DNA from: Candidatus Kouleothrix ribensis
GTDB taxonomy: Bacteria; Chloroflexota; Chloroflexia; Chloroflexales; Roseiflexaceae
NCBI GenBank assembly: GCA_016722075.1
Contig: JADKGW010000002.1
Coordinates: forward strand, 186,001-250,000
Direction: 5' to 3'
Length of the DNA: 64,000 bases
Shown here: in pieces, positions 31,607 to 38,370 of the stretch
Layout: each line of letters starts with the position of its first letter
Position numbering within the stretch: position 1 is the stretch's first letter
Translations under genes and position numbers: made by a program
Notes under the pieces: generated by a model
Seen by the model: the letters and a program-made list of their open reading frames with translations, nothing else
The model's database searches: none
Told to the model about the DNA's origin: nothing

Positions 31607-32666
31607 GCTGCTGGTGGCCGCGATCATGCTGGCCGCGCTGATCTGCTACGCGTTGCTGGCCGGGGCCGACTTCGGCGGCGGCGTGTGGGATTTGCTGGCG
31701 CGCGGGCCGCGCGCCACGCGCCAGCGCGCGCTGATCGCCGGCGCGATCGGGCCGATCTGGGAGGCCAACCATGTGTGGGTCATCCTGGTGATCGTGCTGC
31801 TGTTCACGGCCTTCCCGCTCGCGTTCGTGGCGATCATGACCGCGCTGCACATCCCGCTGACAATCATGCTGGTCGGGATCGTGCTGCGTGGCGCGGCCTT
31901 CACCTTCCGCACCTACGACTCACAGTCCGACGCAGTGCAGCGCCGCTGGAGCCGGGTGTTCGCAATCGCCAGTGTGATCACGCCGATCATGCTGGGGGTG
32001 TGCATCGGCGCCATCGCCTCGGGCGCGATCACCGTCGCAGATGGGGTTGTTACCAGCGGCTTCTTCGCAGCCTGGCTGGCGCCATTCCCGTGGGCGGTAG
32101 GCCTGTTTGCGCTGGTGCTGTTCGCGTTTCTCGCCGCAGTCTACCTGACCGTCGAGGCGCCCGATGACGATCTGCGCGAGGACTTCCGCCGCCGCGCGCT
32201 CGGGGCGGCTGTGGCCGTTGGCGTGCTGGCGCTGGCGGTGCTGCTGCTCTCGGTAGATGGCGCCCCGCGCATCCGCGCGGGTGTGAGCGCCAGCCCCTGG
32301 GCCTGGCCGCTGCAGATCGCCACCGGGCTAGCGGCGCTAGGCGCGATCGGCGCACTGTGGGTGCGGCGCTACCTGCTGGCGCGTGTGCTGGCGGCAGCGC
32401 AGATCACGCTGATCCTGCTGGGCTGGGGCGCAGCCCAGTTTCCCTACCTGGTCGAGCCGAGCATCACGATCTACGATGCGGCCGCGCCGGCGGTGACGCT
32501 GCGGCTGCTGCTGATCGCGGTGGCGGTCGGGGCGCTGCTGCTGTTCCCATCGCTGTACGTCCTGTTCCGAATCTTCAAGGGGCCAGATGTGTTCAGCTTG
32601 GGGCTGCGCAGCGCGCGCATGCACGCCGAGCGCCAGGACGAGGCACGGCACGCCAGCGATCAGTAG
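31593..32666 (+). CDS. cydB: Cytochrome bd oxidase subunit II
   Basis: The 357-residue membrane subunit begins PPLELLVAAIMLAALICYALL and carries ADFGGGVWDLL and GPIWEANHVWVILVIV, both diagnostic for CydB, with eight or more predicted helices. It overlaps the end of cydA by 14 bases, and its GAGGAGG ribosome site is inside the last codons of cydA, so the two are translationally coupled. No cydX-like small gene or CydDC transporter is seen. Confidence 0.93.
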   Translation: MPPLELLVAAIMLAALICYALLAGADFGGGVWDLLARGPRATRQRALIAGAIGPIWEANHVWVILVIVLLFTAFPLAFVAIMTALHIPLTIMLVGIVLRGAAFTFRTYDSQSDAVQRRWSRVFAIASVITPIMLGVCIGAIASGAITVADGVVTSGFFAAWLAPFPWAVGLFALVLFAFLAAVYLTVEAPDDDLREDFRRRALGAAVAVGVLALAVLLLSVDGAPRIRAGVSASPWAWPLQIATGLAALGAIGALWVRRYLLARVLAAAQITLILLGWGAAQFPYLVEPSITIYDAAAPAVTLRLLLIAVAVGALLLFPSLYVLFRIFKGPDVFSLGLRSARMHAERQDEARHASDQ

Positions 32667-32689
32667 GGCCTGATGCGGGCAGCCAGCAG

Positions 32690-33130
32690 CGTGTAGCACG
32701 TAGTGCGGTAGTGCGTAGTGCGTAGTGCGTAGTGTGTAGCACATAGTGCAGTAGTGCGTAGTGCGTAATCTGGAGTGTGTAATGCGGAGCATGGAGTGTG
32801 CAGCGATGGTGCCGGAGTGTGTAGCACGTAGTGCAGTAGTGCGTAGTGCGTAATCTGGAGTGCGTAATGCGGAGCATGGAGTGTGCAGCACGTAGTGCAG
32901 TAGTGTGTAATGCGGAGCATGGAGTGTGCAGCACGTAGTGCGGTAGTGCGTAGTGCGTAATCTGGAGTGCGTAATGCGGAGCATGGAGTGTGCAGCACGT
33001 AATGCGGTAGTGCGTAATGCGGAGCATGGAGTGTGCAGCACGTCGTGCGGTAGTGCGTAATGCGTAATCCGGAGTGCCGTAGCGATAGTACCGCCTGCCC
33101 GCTGCCGCCTGCCTGCTGCCGCCTGCCTGC
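32690..33130. repeat. TAGTGCG-type simple repeat array
   Basis: About 390 bases are built from TAGTGCG, TAGTGCA, TAATGCG and GGAGTGTG units, with a higher-order unit containing GCGGAGCATGGAGTGTGCAG that occurs at least five times. It ends with CTGCCGCCTGCCTG units (33090-33130). The minus strand is open in all frames (RTTHYALRTTHY-type peptides), which is a product of the repeat and not evidence for genes. It fills the cydB-oleB gap. Confidence 0.85.
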
Positions 33131-33164
33131 AACGAACTTCTGGAAAGCGGTACTGGTCATTTCA

Positions 33165-33173
33165 TGCTATAGT
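33165..33173 (+). promoter_or_regulatory. Extended -10 promoter of the ole operon
   Basis: TGCTATAGT (33165-33173) is an extended -10 box 38 bases before the oleB start and just outside the repeat array. No convincing -35 is seen. Confidence 0.5.
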
Positions 33174-33211
33174 AGATCGCAGCACAATCGCCCGCCCATT
33201 AGGAGCACCCG

Positions 33212-34096
33212 GTGACACGTACACGCGCCGCGCCGCTCGACCTGGCACCCATTCGGTCGATCTATCCCTTCGAGCAGCGCCGCTTTGCTGTGCCTGGCGG
33301 GGCGATCAATTATGTCGATGAAGGCCACGGCCCGGCGGTGCTGATGCTGCACGGCAACCCGACCTGGTCGTTCTACTACCGCCGGCTGATCCTGGCGCTG
33401 CGCGCGAGCCACCGTGTGATCGTGCCCGACCATCTGGGCTGCGGGCTATCGGACAAGCCGCAGCAGTACCCCTACCGGCTCGAAAACCATATCGAGAACC
33501 TGGTGCAGCTGGTGCGCCACCTCGGCATCGATCGATGCGACCTGGTGGTACACGATTGGGGCGGCGCGATCGGGCTGGGCGCGGCGGTGCGGCGTGCGTT
33601 CGAGCTGCGCCGGCTGGTGCTGTTCAACACGGCCGCGTTTCTCTCGCCGCGCATCCCCTGGCGCATTGGCGTGTGCAAGATCCCCGGCCTGGGCGCGCTG
33701 GCCATCCGTGGCCTGAATGGCTTCGCGCGTGGCGCCACGCTTATGGCGGTCGAGCGCCCGCTCGACCCGCAGGTGCGCGCCGGCTACCTGCTGCCCTACC
33801 GGGGCTACCACGACCGCATCGCCAACCTGCGCTTCGTGCAAGACATACCGCTGCGCCCGTCGCACCCGACCTGGGCCACCGTCGATGCGATCGACCAGGG
33901 GCTTGCGCGCTTCCGCAATACCCCCACGCTGATCTTATGGGGTGGGCGCGACTGGTGTTTCAACGACTATTTCCTGGCCGACTGGCGGCAGCGCCTGCCC
34001 GACGCGCGGGTGGTGCGCTACGACGACGCCGGCCACTACGTGCTGGAAGATGCGCACGCGGCGATTGTGCCTGAGCTGGCGCGCTTCCTGGGCTAG
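33212..34096 (+). CDS. oleB: OleB, cis-3-alkyl-4-alkyloxetan-2-one decarboxylase
   Basis: The 294-residue alpha/beta hydrolase of the haloalkane-dehalogenase type has HGNPTWSFYYR, the nucleophile elbow VHDWGGAIG with aspartate (about D115), and the base in DAGHYVLEDA. OleB removes CO2 from the beta-lactone to give the final cis-olefin. The start is GTG 33212 after AGGAG. It is the first gene of an oleB-C-D-A set; without its neighbours it could only be called an alpha/beta hydrolase. Confidence 0.88.
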   Translation: MTRTRAAPLDLAPIRSIYPFEQRRFAVPGGAINYVDEGHGPAVLMLHGNPTWSFYYRRLILALRASHRVIVPDHLGCGLSDKPQQYPYRLENHIENLVQLVRHLGIDRCDLVVHDWGGAIGLGAAVRRAFELRRLVLFNTAAFLSPRIPWRIGVCKIPGLGALAIRGLNGFARGATLMAVERPLDPQVRAGYLLPYRGYHDRIANLRFVQDIPLRPSHPTWATVDAIDQGLARFRNTPTLILWGGRDWCFNDYFLADWRQRLPDARVVRYDDAGHYVLEDAHAAIVPELARFLG

Positions 34097-34189
34097 CGCT
34101 CGCAGCGGGAACTCGGCCGCTTGCCGATTGTGTATGTCTGGTTCAGGTAAACAGGCGCCTGCCGGAGCGGGCGCGCGGGCAGAGAGCCA

Positions 34190-35857
34190 ATGATCGAAAC
34201 CGCGCAAGCCAATGCGAATATCGCGCGCTATTTGCCACACATGGCCCACGAGCGCCCCGAGCAGGTGGCCGTCGTGAGCGGGCTGGTGCGCGACCGTGCC
34301 GATCGCCCGTGCTACGAGCGACTGACCTTCGCCGAGCTCGACCGCGAGAGCGACGCCTACGCCCACGGGCTCACACGCTACGGCATTGGGCCGGGCACGC
34401 GCGTGCTGCTGATGGTGCGCCCAGGCCTGCCGCTGATCGCGCTGACCTTCGCGCTGTTCAAGGCCGGCTGCGTGCCCATCCTGATCGACCCGGCCATGGG
34501 CCGTGCAAACCTGGCCGCCTGCATCGCCGAGAGCCAGCCCGAGGCGCTGATCGGTGTGCCGGCCGCGCACCTGGCCCGCCTGGTATTCCGCCGCGCCTGC
34601 CGCACGATCACCCGCGCAGTTACAGTTGGGCGGCGCTGGGCCTGGGGCGGCGCAACGCTCGAGCAGCTGCACGACCAGCGGCCCGAGCCGTTCGCAATTG
34701 TGCCGACGCGCGCCGGCGACATGGCCGCGATCTTGTTCACCAGCGGCTCAACCGGCGTGCCCAAAGGCGTGGTGTACGAGCATGGCATGTTCGAGGCCCA
34801 GGTGCAGACACTGCGCGCACTGTATGCGATCGAGCCGGGCGAGGTCGAGCTACCGGCCTTCCCGCTGTTTGCGCTGTTCAACGTCGCATTGGGCGTCACC
34901 TCGGCCATCCCCGACCTCGACCCGACCCGCCCGGCCAGCTGCAACCCGGCCCGGATCGTCGAGATCATCCGCGACCAGCGTGTGACCTCGTCGTTCGGCT
35001 CGCCGGCGATCTGGGAGCGCGTGACCCGCCACTGCCTCGACCAGGGCATCGAGCTGCCGACACTGCGGCGCGTGCTGATGGCCGGCGCGCCGGTGCCGCT
35101 ACACCTGCACGAGCGCTTTCAGCACATCCTGGCGCCCAGCGCCGACACGCACACGCCCTATGGCGCCACCGAGGCGCTGCCGATCGCCTCGGCCAGCGGC
35201 CGCGAAATCCTGGCGGCTATGCGCGCCTGCGGCAGCCCGATCGCCGGCACCTGCGTCGGCCGGCCGGCGCCGGGGGTTACGCTGCGGATCATCCCGATCA
35301 GCGATGCGCCGATCGCGTATTGGGACGACACACTGGCGCTGCCGGCCGGCCAGGTCGGCGAGATCGCTGTGCAGGGCGCAACTGTGACCAGGCGCTACGT
35401 CAGCCGCGAGCAGGCGAACCGGCTGGCCAAGATCGGTGCGGGGGCAGCCACCTGGCATCGCATGGGCGACCTGGGCTACCTCGACGAGCAGGGCCGGCTG
35501 TGGTTCTACGGCCGCAAGAGCCAGCGCGTACAGCTGGCCGACCAGTGCCTGTACACCGAGCCATGCGAGCTGGTATTCAACCAGCACCCGGCGGTGTATC
35601 GCTCGGCGCTGGTGGGCATTACGCGCGGCGGGCACGCGGCGGCGGCGATCGTGATCGAGCCACGGCCCGGCCACATGCCACACGATGCTGCGGCGCGGGC
35701 GCGCTTCACGCGCGAGCTGCTGGCGCTCGGCGCGGCCCATACGGCCACGCGCGTGATCCAGACCGTGCTATTCCACGCCGCGTTCCCGGTCGATATTCGC
35801 CACAACGCCAAGATCTTCCGCGAGCAGCTGGCCGAGTGGGCGCAGGGGCACGTGTAG
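34190..35857 (+). CDS. oleC: OleC, beta-lactone synthetase
   Basis: The 555-residue ANL enzyme has the P-loop ILFTSGSTGVPKG (about 181-193), TPYGATEALPIAS, the MGDLGYLDEQGRLWFYGRKSQR region and a late lysine in HNAKIFREQL. OleC uses ATP to cyclise the beta-hydroxy acid made by OleA and OleD to a cis beta-lactone; it does not make a CoA ester. It lies 93 bases after oleB and 24 before oleD, so all are likely one transcript. Confidence 0.9.
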   Translation: MIETAQANANIARYLPHMAHERPEQVAVVSGLVRDRADRPCYERLTFAELDRESDAYAHGLTRYGIGPGTRVLLMVRPGLPLIALTFALFKAGCVPILIDPAMGRANLAACIAESQPEALIGVPAAHLARLVFRRACRTITRAVTVGRRWAWGGATLEQLHDQRPEPFAIVPTRAGDMAAILFTSGSTGVPKGVVYEHGMFEAQVQTLRALYAIEPGEVELPAFPLFALFNVALGVTSAIPDLDPTRPASCNPARIVEIIRDQRVTSSFGSPAIWERVTRHCLDQGIELPTLRRVLMAGAPVPLHLHERFQHILAPSADTHTPYGATEALPIASASGREILAAMRACGSPIAGTCVGRPAPGVTLRIIPISDAPIAYWDDTLALPAGQVGEIAVQGATVTRRYVSREQANRLAKIGAGAATWHRMGDLGYLDEQGRLWFYGRKSQRVQLADQCLYTEPCELVFNQHPAVYRSALVGITRGGHAAAAIVIEPRPGHMPHDAAARARFTRELLALGAAHTATRVIQTVLFHAAFPVDIRHNAKIFREQLAEWAQGHV

Positions 35858-35881
35858 GCGTAGCGCACTGCGCCGCAACCA

Positions 35882-36871
35882 ATGCATAATGATATGAATG
35901 CACTTGTAACCGGTGGCAACGGCTTCCTGGGCCGCTATATCGTCGAGCAGCTGCTGGCGCGCGGCGACAGTGTGCATGTGGTCGGCCGCAGCAACTACCC
36001 CGAGCTTGCGGCGCTTGGCGTGCGCTGCTTCCGCGCCGACCTGGCAGACGAGGCCGAGCTAGGCGCGGCGCTGCGCGGCCGCGAGGTGGTGTTCCACGTG
36101 GCGGCCAAGGCGGGGGTGTGGGGCAGCTGGAACGACTTCTACCGCAACAACGTGAGCGCCACCCAGCATGTGCTGCGCGCGGCAGTGCGCGCGGGCGTGC
36201 CAAAGTTCGTGTACACCTCGTCGCCTTCGGTAGCAATCGGCGCGACCGACCTCGCCGGCGCCGACGAGTCGACGCCATTCCCGGCGCGCTACCTGGCGCC
36301 CTACCCGCACACCAAGGCGCTGGCCGAACGCTTCGTACTGGCCCAGCGCGAGCTTGCGACCGTGGCGCTGCGGCCGCACCTGATCTGGGGCCCGCGCGAC
36401 CCGCACATCGTGCCGCGGCTGCTCGAGCGCGCGCGCACCGGGCAGCTGCGCCAGATCGGCGACGGCACCAACCGCGTCGATGTCACCTATGTCGAAAACG
36501 CCGCGCTGGCGCATCTGCAAGCCGCCGACTGCCTGAGCCAGCACTCGGCCCTGCGCGGGCGGGCCTACTTCATCGGCCAGGCCGAGCCGGTGAACCTGTG
36601 GCAGTTCATCGGCCAGCTGGTGGCCGGCGCCGGGCTGCCACCGATTCGTGGCAGCATCAGCCGGCGCAGCGCCATGCGCATCGCCACGGCGCTAGAGCTA
36701 CTGTATGGCGCTGCGCGTAGCACACGCGAGCCACCGCTGACGCGCATGACCGTCGCACAGATGACTATGTCGCACTGGTTCGACCACGCGGCCGCCGCGC
36801 GCGATTTCGGCTATACTGCGCCGATCTCGACCGAGGAAGGCCTGCGGCGAACGCTGGCGTGGTTTAGATAA
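35882..36871 (+). CDS. oleD: OleD, 2-alkyl-3-ketoalkanoate reductase
   Basis: The 329-residue extended SDR has the NADP loop VTGGNGFLGRYIV, SSPSVAIG and the active site YPHTK. OleD reduces the 2-alkyl-3-keto acid from OleA to the 2-alkyl-3-hydroxy acid used by OleC. Its close fit to the family and its place between oleC and oleA support the name over a generic epimerase call. The start could be ATG 35882 or 35894; neither has a clear ribosome site. Confidence 0.9.
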   Translation: MHNDMNALVTGGNGFLGRYIVEQLLARGDSVHVVGRSNYPELAALGVRCFRADLADEAELGAALRGREVVFHVAAKAGVWGSWNDFYRNNVSATQHVLRAAVRAGVPKFVYTSSPSVAIGATDLAGADESTPFPARYLAPYPHTKALAERFVLAQRELATVALRPHLIWGPRDPHIVPRLLERARTGQLRQIGDGTNRVDVTYVENAALAHLQAADCLSQHSALRGRAYFIGQAEPVNLWQFIGQLVAGAGLPPIRGSISRRSAMRIATALELLYGAARSTREPPLTRMTVAQMTMSHWFDHAAAARDFGYTAPISTEEGLRRTLAWFR

Positions 36872-36909
36872 TATTATTCACATACCTCTCAACCAAAGGA
36901 GACCGCCCG

Positions 36910-37929
36910 ATGCTGTTTCAGAATGTCGCAATCGAAGCCATCGCCTACGAGTTGGCCCCCCACCGCGTGACCTCGGAAGATCTGGAAAACCAGATGGCTG
37001 CGACGATGCAGCGGCTGGGCATCCCGGCCGGCCGGCTTGAGGCGCTCTCGGGCATCCGCGAGCGGCGCTTCTGGGATCACGGCACCATGCCGAGCGATGT
37101 AGCGACGATCGCCGCGCGCAAGGTGATCGACCAGAGCGCAATCGACCCGCAGCGGATCGGCTGCCTGATCAACACCTCCGTCTGCAAAGATTATATCGAG
37201 CCGTCGGTGGCCTGCCTGGTACACGGCAACCTGAAGCTACCGCCCGGCTGCGTAAACTACGACATCAGCAACGCCTGCCTGGGCTTCCTGAACGGCATGA
37301 CCAGCGTGGGCATGCTGATCGAGGCCGGCCTGATCGACTATGGGCTGGTGGTCAACGGCGAAGGCTCGCAAGAAGCGGTGATGGCGACGGTGCGCCGGCT
37401 GCAGAACCCCAACACGTCGGCCCAGGAGTTTCGCGACAATTTCGCCACGCTGACGCTTGGCTCGGGCGCGGTAGCCATGCTGCTCTGCCGCAAAGAGCTA
37501 TCGCGCGCAGGGCACAGCCTGAATGGCGCGGTGACGCTGGCCGCCACCGAACACAACCGCCTGTGCGTCGGCCAGCCCGACTACATGAAGACCGACGCGA
37601 GCGCACTGCTGGTTGCCGGCGTGCAGCTGGCGGGCGAAACCTGGCGCGCCGCCGTCGATGAGCTGCCGGCCTGGAGTGACGACCAGATCACCATGTACAT
37701 CCCACACCAGGTTGGCGCCCGCCACATGGCCGCAGTCGCCGAGGCGCTCGAGATCAAGCCGCACAAGCTGCACTTGAACTTCCCCTTACTCGGCAACATC
37801 GGCCCGGCCGCGCTGCCGATCACCCTGGCGATGGCCGAGGAGGCCGGGCGGATCAAGCCGAACGACCACGTAGCGCTGCTAGGCATCGGCAGCGGCCTGA
37901 ACTGCTCGATGATGAGCGTGACCTGGTAG
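36910..37929 (+). CDS. oleA: OleA, acyl-CoA head-to-head condensing thiolase
   Basis: The 339-residue thiolase-fold enzyme resembles FabH but has the OleA traits: catalytic cysteine in ISNACLGFLNG (about C123), histidine in IPHQVGARH (about H266), asparagine in LLGNIGPAALP (about N296), and the glutamate in KDYIEPSVA (about E97) that acts across the dimer. It joins two long acyl-CoAs and sets the chain length of the olefin. AAAGGAG precedes the ATG. Here it is last in the operon, whereas oleA is usually first. Confidence 0.92.
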   Translation: MLFQNVAIEAIAYELAPHRVTSEDLENQMAATMQRLGIPAGRLEALSGIRERRFWDHGTMPSDVATIAARKVIDQSAIDPQRIGCLINTSVCKDYIEPSVACLVHGNLKLPPGCVNYDISNACLGFLNGMTSVGMLIEAGLIDYGLVVNGEGSQEAVMATVRRLQNPNTSAQEFRDNFATLTLGSGAVAMLLCRKELSRAGHSLNGAVTLAATEHNRLCVGQPDYMKTDASALLVAGVQLAGETWRAAVDELPAWSDDQITMYIPHQVGARHMAAVAEALEIKPHKLHLNFPLLGNIGPAALPITLAMAEEAGRIKPNDHVALLGIGSGLNCSMMSVTW

Positions 37930-37980
37930 GGCGGCTCGCGCCGGCGCTACCGCTCGCTGCGTCCTCGCCCCCGTACTCTT

Positions 37981-37999
37981 CGCTCCCAGCGTGGGAGCG
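37981..37999. terminator. Hairpin after the ole operon
   Basis: CGCTCCCA (37981-37988) and TGGGAGCG (37992-37999) form an 8-bp stem with a 3-base loop, followed by GGGGCAGGGGGTGAG. The core and its G-rich flank match the hairpin inside the 235-bp repeat at 18851-19510, so it is a member of the same dispersed family and may also end the ole transcript. Confidence 0.5.
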
Positions 38000-38125
38000 G
38001 GGGCAGGGGGTGAGAGCCGATCGCATGGGAACGCGATCGACGAAAACGCTACACCTAAAAGGGGCAGAGGCGTGGGGTTCAGGTGGGCGTTGGGTGAAAA
38101 AAGCCGACGCCCACCAGATCAGCGC

Positions 38126-38154
38126 TTGACCCGGCGCGGCAGCAGCGCTAGAAT
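38126..38154 (+). promoter_or_regulatory. Promoter before the Uma2 remnant
   Basis: TTGACC (38126-38131), 17 bases, TAGAAT (38149-38154). Predicted start is about 38161, 36 bases before ATG 38197. The promoter is well kept although its gene is cut short. Confidence 0.6.
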
Positions 38155-38196
38155 GAATCGGGCATGGCTGGGCATGTGTAACCGATCGAAGGCGCT

Positions 38197-38370
38197 ATGA
38201 CCACCGCACTTGAGGGGCTGATACAATCACCGCAGCTAGTGCGCTACGACGAGCAGATCCGCGATCTGCTGGTTGCCGAGCAGCAGCGCCGCGCCGCTTT
38301 CTATGCGCAGATCGATGAGGCCAATCACACGCTGATGCGCCAGCCTAGAATTGGCGGTCGCGGCGCTTGA
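38197..38370 (+). pseudogene. N-terminal remnant of a Uma2-like gene
   Basis: The 57-codon frame begins MTTALEGLIQSPQLVRYDEQ and continues to RRAAFYAQIDE, which is the usual start of Uma2-type (DUF820) restriction-fold proteins. Homology stops near codon 45 and the catalytic core is absent. Its last 26 bases overlap the end of the converging ABC transporter gene. It looks truncated by a rearrangement that brought the transporter here. Confidence 0.45.

Noticed and set aside
32593..33160. Long minus-strand frames of RTTHYALRTTHY-type peptides
   Set aside because: All three minus frames are open because the DNA is a simple repeat without stop codons in that direction.
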